Positions 17,765 to 26,849 of a stretch of 64,000 nt of DNA are shown here, piece by piece (within the stretch, counting starts at the first letter, position 1; every line of letters starts with the position of its first letter). Source of the stretch: Cerasibacillus sp036516575 (GTDB lineage Bacteria; Bacillota; Bacilli; Bacillales; Amphibacillaceae); assembly GCF_036516575.1 (NCBI RefSeq), contig NZ_DATBTY010000003.1, forward strand, positions 1 to 64,000, read 5' to 3'. A program made the translations under genes and the position numbers. Below the pieces are notes generated by a model that saw nothing but the letters and a program-made list of their open reading frames with translations, ran no database searches and was not told where the DNA came from.

Positions 17765-18376
17765 ATGAGGAAAAGATTATGGATACGTTGGCTGTCAGGT
17801 TTTATGGCTTTGGTACTAGGCTTTTCCAGTTTTTTCATAGCTTCTACCCCTGTTTCTGCATCTAGTAATCACATCAAAGAAGAGCAAGCATTCGTTGACG
17901 AGACTGCTGAAGACTTTGAATTTCTATTTGAAGAGGCTTCAAAGAATGTTAACGGAGTGTATGTCGATATAGACAAAGAAGCAATTGGCGAACGGTTTGG
18001 ATATCAAAACGTAGAAAAAGTCGTTGCTTTCATTGAATTTGTCAATCAAAACAGTATCGAAGTAACCCCAAATGATTTCTCACATAGAATTGGTCTTCCT
18101 AATCATTTAAGCAACATTTCATACGAAAGTGGATATAATGATATTGAACTGAACAGCTACTTTGGTTGTATTAAGAATGAATTTGCCAAAGCATATGGTA
18201 GTGTCATAAAAGCATTCTTCACTGGAGCAATCTTAAACTATATTAAGAACAAACAATATCAAAAGGCAGCAAAACTTCTCGTCAAAGCTGCAGCCCGAGC
18301 AGGACTTCGTCTGAGTGTAGCAGTCTTAATTGTAGAAATGGGATGGTTCGCGACCAAATGTGCATTTAAACGTTAA
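17765..18376 (+). CDS. Secreted protein with cationic amphipathic C-terminus
   Basis: I do not recognise this family. The 203-residue product has a clear signal peptide (about 1-32, cleavage near PVSA), an acidic middle region (about 35-130) and a basic, Ala- and Lys-rich, helix-prone C-terminus (about 135-203) with a hydrophobic stretch near 183-195. The only two Cys (135 and 199) bracket that C-terminal part and could form a disulfide. This layout, plus a following two-helix membrane protein, resembles a proteolytically released peptide toxin with an immunity partner. That role is inference only. GGAGGG precedes the ATG. Confidence 0.6.
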   Translation: MRKRLWIRWLSGFMALVLGFSSFFIASTPVSASSNHIKEEQAFVDETAEDFEFLFEEASKNVNGVYVDIDKEAIGERFGYQNVEKVVAFIEFVNQNSIEVTPNDFSHRIGLPNHLSNISYESGYNDIELNSYFGCIKNEFAKAYGSVIKAFFTGAILNYIKNKQYQKAAKLLVKAAARAGLRLSVAVLIVEMGWFATKCAFKR

Positions 18377-18406
18377 ATGAATCGGAATAGATAAGGTGGT
18401 GAATGT

Positions 18407-18607
18407 GTGAAAGATTCGCTTCAATACTTTGTATTAACACTCATTATCTGTGGTCTGAGCATTTTTATCAACAACGTATTCGAGGAATTCTTTGGCTATA
18501 ACTTAGTCATCGGTGTCATTGTTACAGTCAGCATAGCTGTAGGTATCTACTCCATTTATAAACTTGCCATAAGAATAGATAAAAAGAAGGGAAATATAAC
18601 TAATTAA
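18407..18607 (+). CDS. Small two-helix membrane protein
   Basis: This 66-residue protein consists of two hydrophobic helices (about 7-27 and 32-53) and a Lys-rich tail ending at about residue 66. It starts at GTG with AAGGTGGTGA just upstream and lies 30 bases after the secreted-protein gene, with a shared terminator after it, so the two are one unit. It could be an immunity protein or a membrane partner for the secreted product; no family was recognised. Confidence 0.6.
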   Translation: MKDSLQYFVLTLIICGLSIFINNVFEEFFGYNLVIGVIVTVSIAVGIYSIYKLAIRIDKKKGNITN

Positions 18608-18632
18608 GAGTAGCGTCATGCTACTCTTTTTT
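18606..18632. terminator. Terminator at the convergent gene ends
   Basis: AAGAGTAGC (18606-18614) pairs with GCTACTCTT (18620-18628), followed by T-rich sequence. It overlaps the stop codon of the small membrane protein gene and the end of the MFS gene. Confidence 0.85.
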
Positions 18633-19893
18633 ATTTGGCTTCATCTGTTGATGATAGTGAGCGGAAAACAAAGTAAAAGTATAGAGATCCGATGAGATAC
18701 AAACCGGCTGTTATTGTAAAGACGTGTGCATAACCCCAGTAGGATCCATAGCGTAAAACGATTGAAGTTGAGATTGGTCCCATAAAAGCCCAACCAAGTT
18801 GAAAGACCATTTGATTAACTGAATTAGCTAATCCTTTAATCGAATCATTAACCTTTGACATGACGAGTGAGGCTTGGATTGGATTACCAGCATTCATCAA
18901 AGCCTGCCGAAATAAAAAACCAATGCTCGCTAATAAGAAATTTTGTGTGTAAGCTGTTAAAAGCAGAAATGGCAATGACAACAATTGTAATGTCACGACT
19001 GCACGAACCTCGCCTAGTTTCTTCACGACTTGTGGACCGATAAACATCGCTACCGCTGTTGCCGCTTGCCCGAGAGAAATAATGACACCTATCATCGTGT
19101 TCGATACTTCAAAACGGTCAGCAAAATAGAGGTTTAAATACGGAATAACGAGCCCACTTCCTGAGCCAATTATTAATTGCGCAACCGCAAAGAAACCAAT
19201 GATTTTGAGTCCTGTTTGATTCTTCTGTACAAACTGTTTGATTGATCGACGCTTCTTTTCTGATTTCTGAACGGCTGGTTGTTCTCTCTTTTTTTCAGTC
19301 ATTTTAATAATTGGAAAGAAAGCGAGCAAATAAAGAAAACTTCCAACAAATAATGTATATCGAATACTTAAAAGTTCGCTAGTCATCATTGAAAAAATAT
19401 CTGTTAACAAACCGCCAACGATACTGCCTAACACGTTAGCAACCATCATCAACGCTGAATGTAAACTAAATAAATGGACACGTTGTTTTGGTGATGAGTT
19501 TTCTGCTAGCCATGGAATCGATGAAACTTGTAAAAAAGCCGTAAATAATCCCGTGGCAAATCCCGTTACCAACAAAAGCGACTGTGGCTCAACCATGCTT
19601 CGTAAAACAAGAACAATGCCTGACAAAAAAACACCGAATGCCATAACTTTTTTCCGACCGAGCCGATCACTTAGAATCCCTGCTGGCACTAGAATGATTG
19701 CCGTCGCTAATGCGGTCAACGAAATGATTTGACCGTTAACATCTTGAGTTAAGCCAAGAGCACGAATATAGAAATTATAAATAACCATGAACATGCCAAG
19801 GCCAATTTGAGAAAAGACATTGGCCCAGATCGCTAATTTCACATTTTTATTATATGACTTAAACTGTCGTGCCCATTCATGAATGAACGTCAA
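18631..19893 (-). CDS. MFS family transporter
   Basis: This 420-residue permease has about 12 membrane helices and the major-facilitator loop motif GILSDRLGRKKVM between helices 2 and 3, followed by a long basic central loop (KMTEKKREQ...KKRRS). It likely exports a drug or small metabolite by proton exchange, but the substrate cannot be read from sequence. Translation appears to begin at a TTG at 19893, with a weak ribosome site (AGGGA); the start is therefore less certain. It stands alone. Confidence 0.85.
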   Translation of the reverse strand: MTFIHEWARQFKSYNKNVKLAIWANVFSQIGLGMFMVIYNFYIRALGLTQDVNGQIISLTALATAIILVPAGILSDRLGRKKVMAFGVFLSGIVLVLRSMVEPQSLLLVTGFATGLFTAFLQVSSIPWLAENSSPKQRVHLFSLHSALMMVANVLGSIVGGLLTDIFSMMTSELLSIRYTLFVGSFLYLLAFFPIIKMTEKKREQPAVQKSEKKRRSIKQFVQKNQTGLKIIGFFAVAQLIIGSGSGLVIPYLNLYFADRFEVSNTMIGVIISLGQAATAVAMFIGPQVVKKLGEVRAVVTLQLLSLPFLLLTAYTQNFLLASIGFLFRQALMNAGNPIQASLVMSKVNDSIKGLANSVNQMVFQLGWAFMGPISTSIVLRYGSYWGYAHVFTITAGLYLIGSLYFYFVFRSLSSTDEAK

Positions 19894-20358
19894 GTTAATT
19901 CCCTGCCTTTAAATATTGAAGTGAGAGTAAATCATTTTTTTGTTCAAAATATTATTTCGATACCCTAAATATATTAGACTTAATTTGTGAAAATGTAAAT
20001 AAATACGATCTTACAGATAGGAATAATTATTTCATATGTTTTAATAGGAGGGGAGAATCTAAAACGTCTATTAACTAAAGCAGCCAACACATTCTGACCA
20101 ATATTACTAGAGTGGTAGGAAAACCTCGCTCTTAATCATTGACTGATTCTACGTAATGCAAAAACATTGGACATTTCAATTAGATCTAACCGCATTATCT
20201 GGGAGTGACTTATGGCATATGGGGCACTTCTATGTGATATAACTGAAACGATACTGATGAACTCTTAGCGCATTGAAATACTCACTTCATTGCTCAGCCT
20301 CCCATAAACCTAAAAAAAAAGCATCCAATAAGTCACTATGGCTTATTGGACGCTCATA
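19894..20358. other. Gene-free region
   Basis: I see no coding sequence in this 465-base stretch. An isolated ribosome-site-like AGGAGGGG near 20047 has no start codon after it. The terminator of the following YwnF-like gene occupies 20312-20353. The rest is unstructured AT-rich sequence. Confidence 0.55.
20312..20353 (-). terminator. Terminator after the YwnF-like gene
   Basis: GCATCCAATAAG (20321-20332) pairs with CTTATTGGACGC (20342-20353) with one mismatch, and on the minus strand nine T follow. Confidence 0.85.
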
Positions 20359-20784
20359 CTATTCTTGTCTTTTTTCTTCTTCTAAGAATTTAACAAAGTG
20401 ATGCATCATATTAATGGGTTGTTCTTTGATTAACCGAATATATCGATTTTGCGAGCTTTGTGAAACGATTTCACTTTTTTTAATTCGTTTAATCATATAA
20501 TCTGTACTTAACTTATGAATCTCTCTTTTTTGATGTTTGGCTTCTTTCGACAAAGCCAATCCAAAGGCTCCAATCGCCGCAAAGAGAATCAGTGTAAATG
20601 TGTTACGATACTCTTCAGGGAGGATGAATAATAGAAAGACAAGGTTTACAACAGAAATAATAATAAGCGGGAATGACCATAATGTATATTTCGATGCTTT
20701 TTTCGCTACAGGTCCAATGATTCTTTGTAGTTGTTCAATTTCCCTTCTAATAAAACTTGGCATTTTTGTCATAAATACGTTCAT
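20359..20784 (-). CDS. YwnF-like membrane protein (DUF5392)
   Basis: This 141-residue protein has a basic N-terminal helix, two adjacent membrane helices (about 35-55 and 62-78) and a long charged cytoplasmic tail ending in FLEEEKRQE. The phrases PSFIRREI and YTLWSFPLIIISVVNLVF resemble Bacillus YwnF, a DUF5392 protein of unknown function; I recall this resemblance but could not check it. GAAGGGAAGTGAT precedes the ATG. It is monocistronic. Confidence 0.65.
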   Translation of the reverse strand: MNVFMTKMPSFIRREIEQLQRIIGPVAKKASKYTLWSFPLIIISVVNLVFLLFILPEEYRNTFTLILFAAIGAFGLALSKEAKHQKREIHKLSTDYMIKRIKKSEIVSQSSQNRYIRLIKEQPINMMHHFVKFLEEEKRQE

Positions 20785-20899
20785 GTCATCACTTCCCTTC
20801 TATCTATTTTACGCTAACTATAGTAAACTATGACTTTATAAGTTCACTCACCTATTATTCCCTAATGAACACATAAATATTCTCCATTTTGAGTAAAAA

Positions 20900-20932
20900 A
20901 CGAGATCTTTACACAAGTGGCAAAGGTCTCGT
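20900..20932 (-). terminator. Terminator after the TraB-family gene
   Basis: An 11-base stem with one G-T pair (20900-20910 with 20922-20932) is followed on the minus strand by T6. It lies about 85 bases past the stop codon. Confidence 0.75.
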
Positions 20933-21016
20933 GATATCACATTTAAAACCCTCATTTTATACCTTTATTGTATCATACTCATTTTGTCAAGTACAAAGAA
21001 TGCATCACACCATTTG

Positions 21017-22180
21017 TTATACATTTTGAAAGAACAAACGAATGACATCGGCTCCACCAATAATTGTACCAAGGGAACTACCTAAGTTTGCAAGAACCAC
21101 GACAAGAAGAACACGCGTGACTTTATTATTCCAAAATCCCTTTATACTGAAAACATCTTCGGATAGATTTTCAAAATCATTCACATTCGGACGTCTAAAG
21201 TATGCTTGCACAAATCCTGCAAACCAACCGGCCGCTAATAGCGGATTTAGCGATGTTAATGGTGCCGCAATAAAAGCCGTTAAAATAGCAAGCGGATGAC
21301 CGAATGCAAGGGCGGTACCAACCGCCGATAAAGACCCATTCCATAAAACCCAGCTAAGTGTTTGTTGCCAACCAGCTGATGGGTTCGCTAAAAATGTGTA
21401 AACGATAATACCTAATATGATGATTGGAATCGACCAACCGATGATTTTAGGTATGTTTGATTTAGGTGGAATCTTTGTTAATTGTTCAAGGTCATGTTCT
21501 TGACGGATTTCTTTCGTAATACCCGGTACATGTGCTGCGCCGAGAACAGCTACGACTTTGTTACCGGGAGCATCTTTTATTTTTTGTGCTAAATATTGGT
21601 CACGTTCATCGATTAATGGCTCTTTTAAACGAGGGAAGTTTTCCGTAAAATCCTCAAGCATCGAATCAATCATATCTCGTGACTTCATCTTTTCCAATTC
21701 TTCCTCAGAAATCGTTTCCTTACTGAAAATACCTGCAATCACTTGTGTAAGAAGTAATGCTTTACCTTTCCATCCTAAATTACGCCAAATACGATTAAAC
21801 GTGATTTGGATATTTCGATCCGCTAGGACAAGTTCAGCATCTATCTTTTCTGCAGATTCAATCCCCTGAATCATTTCTTGACCTGGGCTAATTCCGAATT
21901 GTTTAGCTACTCGACGCTGAAAAGAAGAGATCGCTAAATTCATTAATAATAATGTAGCTTTTTTATCTCTTATAATCTGGAAAATATCCATCTCTTTCCA
22001 CTTGTTTTTATTAGTAATCGATTGATAGCGCTGCTCATCTAATTCAACGCAAACGGAATCTGGCTGTTCTTCTTCAATGACTTCTTTCACTTGTTCCGCG
22101 CTTTGTTTAGACACATGAGCGGTTCCAATTAAAATATATTCTTTATCATCTAGGTGAATCCTAGTAATGTTCTCATTCAC
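21017..22180 (-). CDS. TraB/PrgY family membrane protein
   Basis: This protein has the TraB/GumN fold seen in enterococcal pheromone-shutdown proteins: the GTAHVS motif near the N-terminus, VCVELDEQRY, LVLADRNIQITF and VLGAAHVPGI in the soluble half, then about four membrane helices in the C-terminal third. These conserved His/Glu residues are thought to form a metallopeptidase-like site. I place the start at the GTG at 22180 (387 aa) because AAGGAG lies 9 bases upstream; the frame is open to 22213. No conjugative plasmid genes are nearby, so a general role is more likely than pheromone control. Confidence 0.85.
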   Translation of the reverse strand: MNENITRIHLDDKEYILIGTAHVSKQSAEQVKEVIEEEQPDSVCVELDEQRYQSITNKNKWKEMDIFQIIRDKKATLLLMNLAISSFQRRVAKQFGISPGQEMIQGIESAEKIDAELVLADRNIQITFNRIWRNLGWKGKALLLTQVIAGIFSKETISEEELEKMKSRDMIDSMLEDFTENFPRLKEPLIDERDQYLAQKIKDAPGNKVVAVLGAAHVPGITKEIRQEHDLEQLTKIPPKSNIPKIIGWSIPIIILGIIVYTFLANPSAGWQQTLSWVLWNGSLSAVGTALAFGHPLAILTAFIAAPLTSLNPLLAAGWFAGFVQAYFRRPNVNDFENLSEDVFSIKGFWNNKVTRVLLVVVLANLGSSLGTIIGGADVIRLFFQNV

Positions 22181-22395
22181 AATCAAATACTCCTTCATAG
22201 AAAGTCTTATCACTTATACTATCATAAATGCAGAGGAATGGATGATTTTTTAATAAAAAATCAGTCAAGTTTTCAGATTTATTTATTATAAAGGACTTTT
22301 ATTTAAATGATGTTACACAACGCTTTCTTCCATCATCAAAAATAACTACTATTCATTTTAAAAGCCTTATAATATGGAAAGAAGGGAGAGAATGA

Positions 22396-23028
22396 ATGAT
22401 GAAGCGTCTTATATTTATGTTCATTGGATTATTTTTTGTATTTACCGTCCTTACTGCTTGTGGGGGTGGCGCTAAAGAAAAAGATGTACAAGCCGACTCA
22501 GAGTTTAATGGTGACAATCCAGTCGCCACCATTACAATGGAAGACGGCGGAAAAATTGTGATGGAGTTGTATCCTGAAGTTGCTTCGAATACCGTCCATA
22601 ACTTTATTTCACTCGTTGAGAATAAGTTCTATGATGGATTGATTTTCCACCGCGTTATTCCAGGCTTCATGATCCAAGGCGGAGATCCTAATGGAAATGG
22701 GACTGGTGGACCAGGCTATGCAATTGAAGGAGAATTTTCATCGAATGGTTTCGAAAATGAGCTCGAGCATGTACGTGGTGTTGTATCGATGGCACGTAGC
22801 ACTCATCCGGATTCAGCCGGGTCACAATTCTTTATTATGACTGATAACGCAACACATCTTGATGGAGAATATGCCGCTTTTGGTAAAGTCATTGATGGTA
22901 TGGATGTTGTTGATCAGATTGTTCAAGCGGAGCGGGATGAAATGGATAAACCATTTGAGGATCAAAAGATAAAAACCATCACAATCGATAAAAAGGGAAA
23001 TACATTCCCGGAACCGAAGAAGAAATAA
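22396..23028 (+). CDS. Cyclophilin-type peptidyl-prolyl isomerase lipoprotein
   Basis: This enzyme speeds cis-trans isomerisation of proline bonds, here outside the membrane, where it would help exported proteins fold. The signal peptide ends in the lipobox LTAC (Cys 22). The cyclophilin core carries FHRVIPGFMIQGGDPNGNG, SMARSTHPDSAGSQFFI and LDGEYAAFGKVIDGMD, so the catalytic Arg and Phe residues are present. GAAGGGAGAG lies upstream; either the ATG at 22396 or the adjacent one at 22399 may be used. Length is 210 aa. Confidence 0.93.
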   Translation: MMKRLIFMFIGLFFVFTVLTACGGGAKEKDVQADSEFNGDNPVATITMEDGGKIVMELYPEVASNTVHNFISLVENKFYDGLIFHRVIPGFMIQGGDPNGNGTGGPGYAIEGEFSSNGFENELEHVRGVVSMARSTHPDSAGSQFFIMTDNATHLDGEYAAFGKVIDGMDVVDQIVQAERDEMDKPFEDQKIKTITIDKKGNTFPEPKKK

Positions 23029-23086
23029 TCAGGTAGGTATGTTATTAGCTTCAATACGTCCCGATACCTTATGACTTTATGAGATT

Positions 23087-23115
23087 AGAGCACATTGAAG
23101 GGTCTAATGTGCTCT
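23087..23115. terminator. Hairpin between ppiase and spoVR
   Basis: AGAGCACATT (23087-23096) pairs perfectly with AATGTGCTCT (23106-23115) between two convergent genes. T-tracts are short, so efficiency is uncertain. Confidence 0.6.
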
Positions 23116-23197
23116 GTCCTATAATTCCTACATGATTTAAGATGGTTTTGAAAGACCCAATACGACCGCATTTTATCAAAATAGAGTGCTATACCTT

Positions 23198-24592
23198 TTA
23201 CGATAAAGCCGTTCGCATCACCGTTTTTCCATTGTATGTAAAACGGAGTGGTCTCTCTTCTAGATATGTTTCTAGATGAATAACTCTTCCCCACAACTGA
23301 TAAATATAGGGTAGCACATTTTCTAAATAAGGAATATCGAGTTCAGTGCCTTCGTAACGATGCTTTAAGTAGAGCTCTCCATTCCGTAAATAATCGCCAT
23401 CCTCTACTGTGATATACGGAAAACCACCATTCACACGTAAAGAAACTAATTGGTTACGAATATTCTCATAGTCTTTATCTGTGATTTGATATACGGACCC
23501 TTGCTTTTCAAATAAATAGAGATCCTCCTTCTGAACTAACTCCTTCGTTAAATAATTACGAATAAATGATATGTCTGATTCTAATTCACGCACTTCAAAT
23601 ATTTTGTCACGTCCGGAATTGGGTTGAACGCCATATGCTATCATCTCTTTAGTTGGATGATTGTAACGCTGCTCTATGTCTTCAAATATTTTCAAGCCTA
23701 AATAATATGGGTTCACATGTGTTTTCGATGGCTGAATCACATTCGCATTTAATTTAGCAAACTCCACTGTTTCAGCTGGACTCAGATCCATCTCACGCAA
23801 AATCCGTTGATGCCAATATGATGCCCATCCTTCATTCATGATTTTCGTTTCCAGTTGTGGCCAAAAATAAAGCATTTCTTCACGCATCATCGTTAAAATA
23901 TCTCGTTGCCAATCTGTCAATTCTTGGCTATGCTCAATAAGAAAAAGTAACAGGTCCTTCTCTGGACGTTTAGGAATTTTTCTTCGCCCATCACCTAATT
24001 TAGTAGTTTTATTTTGTCTTGGCTCATTCAAGTACCATAAATCATCATAAGGTGTTGCTCGTATATGATCTTGCTGTCCTTCCTCTTCATCATCTAATGA
24101 CGTGCGCACAAGCGAAGGGTCAATATGTTCCTGAACCGCTAACACTGCATCTAAAAATTCCTCTACGACATCATAACCATATACATGCTCATAATGGGCA
24201 ATTCGTTCAGCTGTTGCCGTCATACTATCGACCATATCTCGCCTCGTATTGGAAAAACGAACATTATTTTTAAAAAAGTCAGAGTGCGCCAACACATGTG
24301 CGACAATCATCTTATTTTGGATCAATGTATTCGTATCCAATAAAAAGGCATAGCATGGATTCGAATTAATGACGAGTTCATATATTTGACTAAGTCCTAA
24401 ATCATACTGCAATTTCATTTTATGAAATTGTTTGCCAAAACTCCAATGAGTAAACCGGGTCGGCATCCCGTATGCCCCAAATGTATAAATAATGTCTGCT
24501 GGACAAATTTCATAACGCATCGGAAAGAAATCAAGCCCAAATCCTTTTGCAATTTCCGTAATATCATGAATAGCACGTTCTAAATCCTTCAT
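23198..24592 (-). CDS. spoVR: SpoVR family protein
   Basis: SpoVR is a sporulation protein needed for proper spore cortex in Bacillus subtilis; its biochemical role is not settled. Family phrases include FFPMRYEICPADIIYTFGAYGMPTR split near the N-terminus, INSNPCYAFLLDTN, MNEGWASYWHQ and the C-terminal HRYEGTELD. The ATG at 24592 follows GGAGGG and gives 464 aa, the usual length. A 6-codon longer frame exists. Together with prkA and yhbH nearby on the same strand it forms the widespread PrkA-YhbH-SpoVR gene set, although here it is not in one operon with them. Confidence 0.95.
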   Translation of the reverse strand: MKDLERAIHDITEIAKGFGLDFFPMRYEICPADIIYTFGAYGMPTRFTHWSFGKQFHKMKLQYDLGLSQIYELVINSNPCYAFLLDTNTLIQNKMIVAHVLAHSDFFKNNVRFSNTRRDMVDSMTATAERIAHYEHVYGYDVVEEFLDAVLAVQEHIDPSLVRTSLDDEEEGQQDHIRATPYDDLWYLNEPRQNKTTKLGDGRRKIPKRPEKDLLLFLIEHSQELTDWQRDILTMMREEMLYFWPQLETKIMNEGWASYWHQRILREMDLSPAETVEFAKLNANVIQPSKTHVNPYYLGLKIFEDIEQRYNHPTKEMIAYGVQPNSGRDKIFEVRELESDISFIRNYLTKELVQKEDLYLFEKQGSVYQITDKDYENIRNQLVSLRVNGGFPYITVEDGDYLRNGELYLKHRYEGTELDIPYLENVLPYIYQLWGRVIHLETYLEERPLRFTYNGKTVMRTALS

Positions 24593-24721
24593 AAAAGACA
24601 ATCCCTCCATTTGTTCTTTATACAGCTTATGAAAGATGTCTTGAATTTTGAACTGCCAAAGTATGATTTTAAATCAATCGGAGAAACTAAAATAAAATAA
24701 TGAGCTAAAGGAGAATTGATA

Positions 24722-25069
24722 TTGGCCTCTCCCTTTATATCTATCGAAGAATTTCATGACGTATTACAAAATTGGGCAGGAAACGAAATTCGCATTGAAA
24801 AAATCGAAACAAACCAGCATAATCAAGTTGATTTATTTTTACAATCGACTCATTACGAAAGAAATCTTCATAACCTTGATGATTATGAATCACGATATAC
24901 CTTAAAACTGAATGGACCGGGGAGTGTTCAAGGGGAATTGATGTCGGCTACTTTACCAGAAGAAGTGTATGATATCCCTTTAGAGCCAACCACCCTCTAT
25001 GAAAAAAAGGGAAATGAACTGACCATCACAAATGATCGGGCCGTATATAAGTTAATCCTAAAACAGTAA
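24722..25069 (+). CDS. Conserved-looking small protein of unknown function
   Basis: This 115-residue soluble protein is mostly beta-strand-like, with no signal peptide, membrane helix or cofactor motif. It begins with ASPFISIEEFHDVLQNWAG and ends in YKLILKQ. I do not recognise it. The TTG at 24722 is 8 bases after AAAGGAG; an earlier TTG at 24716 is too close to the ribosome site. It is transcribed divergently from spoVR and followed directly by a terminator. Confidence 0.7.
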   Translation: MASPFISIEEFHDVLQNWAGNEIRIEKIETNQHNQVDLFLQSTHYERNLHNLDDYESRYTLKLNGPGSVQGELMSATLPEEVYDIPLEPTTLYEKKGNELTITNDRAVYKLILKQ

Positions 25070-25099
25070 AAAACCCTCGCATGGACGAGAGGGTTTTTT
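25068..25099 (+). terminator. Terminator after the small unknown gene
   Basis: The A6-CCCTC arm (25068-25078) pairs with GAGGG-T6 (25089-25099), overlapping the stop codon. Confidence 0.85.
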
Positions 25100-25228
25100 A
25101 CTTAGACAAGGTATGTGTAAGGAATATTCAAGGGAACTTAGAAGACAACAATTTTCGTATAGGGAGTTACGAATAATTTGGGAGAACATTCCCACACAAA
25201 TTAGAATAATGTGCTTTTGTTAGTTAAC

Positions 25229-25249
25229 TTATGTTATATTATAACATAA
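25229..25249. repeat. Isolated perfect palindrome
   Basis: TTATGTTATA and TATAACATAA flank a single central base. The arms are 10 bases, typical of a dimeric regulator site, but no gene starts nearby on either strand. Confidence 0.6.
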
Positions 25250-25433
25250 AACAACAATAAATATTAGGGATTTAATCTGATTTTGTGAATAAACTATGAA
25301 TTTTTCATTCATAATCAGCTAGCCTCTTTCTAGCTTACTTTCATTATAAAATGTAAATAAAGCAGAATTAAGGCAGAAATAAGGAAGCACCAAATACTCT
25401 ATATACATATAGATTACTGCTTGTTATTTAAGT

Positions 25434-25469
25434 AAAAAAGAGAAAACCTCACATCTCAAAGGTTTTCTC
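25434..25469 (-). terminator. Terminator after yhbH
   Basis: GAGAAAACCT (25440-25449) pairs perfectly with AGGTTTTCTC (25460-25469), and T6 follows on the minus strand. It is about 125 bases past the yhbH stop. Confidence 0.8.
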
Positions 25470-25593
25470 AAAACATATAAAAAATGAAAGTTAAATCTAC
25501 AAAATACAAATGGTGAGTATGCAATTACATTTGTTTTATTATGTGATATTTTAACAAATATTAGTTAAACACCCCTTTTTTGAAATACTTCAC

Positions 25594-26757
25594 CTACTGC
25601 AAAATAGATTGTCGCTGAAAGAAGTGCTTCATTGCATAGTACACATCTTGTTTCTCCCTTAAGACAAAGCGTTTAAACTTTGGTTCGCTTATTTCACTAA
25701 ATGCACGCATTAGCGTAGAATAGCGATCATATTCATTGACTTCACCATAGCCAAATAGGTTGGAAACAGAAAGTAACTCTTTCACTAAACGGATACTCTC
25801 CTGATTGTCGGAATAGAAATTTTCCCCATCTGAAAAATGAAACGGATAAATATTATAACGTGTTGGTGAATATTTCTGATTGATAAGTTCGAGTGCCTTT
25901 TTATATGCAGAAGAACAAATTGTTCCGCCACTTTCTCCTTTCGAAAAAAAATCTTCTTCAGAAACGACCTTTGCTTCCGTATGATGAGAAATGAAGACAA
26001 TATCAACCGCTTCATACTTCGAACGCAAAAATCGGGTCGTCCAAAAGAAAAAGCTTCGCGCTAAATATTTTGCAAATGTCCCCATTGATGCGCTCGTATC
26101 CATCATAGCTAAGACAACGGCATTGGATTCAGGTTTTGTCACTTCTGTCCATGTCTTAAAACGAAGATCTTCCTCATAAATCGGAGCAATTGTTGGTTCT
26201 CCTTTTGACGCATTTCGTTTTAAGGCAGATAAAATCGTTCGTTTCTTATCCAAATTACCCATTAAACCTGTTTTTCGTACGTCATTGAATTCAATGCTTT
26301 CAACTGATAACTGTTCTTCATCTTTTTCCTGTAAATGTGGTAATTCAAGTTCACTGAACAACGCTTCTTCTAGCTCAGCGATTGACACGTCTGCTTCACT
26401 ATAATCGACACCAGGCTGATTTCCACCTTTTTCGCTAGCTTTCCCACTATCTTTCGAGTCACCATCAGATGCACGCGCAATCACATCACCTTGTTTACTC
26501 GTTCCATCTCCTTGCCCAACGTGTTTTGTTTTCTCATGGTTATAACGGATCTTATATTCATCAAGTGAGCGAATCGGTACTTTAATCACTTCTTTGCCAT
26601 TCGACATAATAATGCTTTCCTCTGTAATTAAATCTGGTAAGTCATTCCGAATCGCTTCATTTACCTTTTCCATGTGACGTTCTTGGTCACGAAATCCTTT
26701 ACGATGGAGAGACCAGTCTTCCTTAGAAACAACATAATTTCGACCCTTGTTTTCCAC
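25594..26757 (-). CDS. yhbH: YhbH/YeaH family protein (DUF444)
   Basis: This protein has a vWA-like DUF444 domain and is found with the kinase PrkA in many bacteria, where the pair acts in sporulation or stress. Key segments are EDWSLHRKGFRDQERH, KVPIRSLDEYKIRYN, a Gly/Ser-rich linker (about 80-130), and MMDTSASMG, a MIDAS-like metal site. The GTG at 26757 follows AGGTGGGG and gives 387 aa, the normal family length; 30 extra upstream codons are open but unsupported. A candidate sigma-E promoter lies just upstream. Confidence 0.93.
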   Translation of the reverse strand: MENKGRNYVVSKEDWSLHRKGFRDQERHMEKVNEAIRNDLPDLITEESIIMSNGKEVIKVPIRSLDEYKIRYNHEKTKHVGQGDGTSKQGDVIARASDGDSKDSGKASEKGGNQPGVDYSEADVSIAELEEALFSELELPHLQEKDEEQLSVESIEFNDVRKTGLMGNLDKKRTILSALKRNASKGEPTIAPIYEEDLRFKTWTEVTKPESNAVVLAMMDTSASMGTFAKYLARSFFFWTTRFLRSKYEAVDIVFISHHTEAKVVSEEDFFSKGESGGTICSSAYKKALELINQKYSPTRYNIYPFHFSDGENFYSDNQESIRLVKELLSVSNLFGYGEVNEYDRYSTLMRAFSEISEPKFKRFVLREKQDVYYAMKHFFQRQSILQ

Positions 26758-26787
26758 TACTTCCCCACCTTTCTCCTTCTTTACTTT

Positions 26788-26817
26788 ACAATATGCGGGG
26801 AATGGTGGGAATTTTAC
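26788..26817 (-). promoter_or_regulatory. Possible sigma-E promoter of yhbH
   Basis: On the minus strand GTAAAATT (26810-26817) and CATATTGT (26788-26795) are 14 bases apart, a partial match to the sporulation sigma-E consensus. It fits the known sporulation control of yhbH but two -10 positions differ. Confidence 0.4.
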
Positions 26818-26849
26818 ATCAATAACGGATTTATTCGTTTCAATCACGA

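Larger units (their letters stand above)
25100..25593. other. Gene-free region before yhbH
   Basis: No gene is visible. The region holds a perfect 10-base-arm palindrome (25229-25249) and the terminator that follows yhbH (25434-25469). The remainder is AT-rich. Confidence 0.55.

Noticed and set aside
24658..24687. CATACTTT as a sigma-E -10 box for spoVR
   Set aside because: No acceptable -35 is found at 13-15 bases, so the promoter is not supported.
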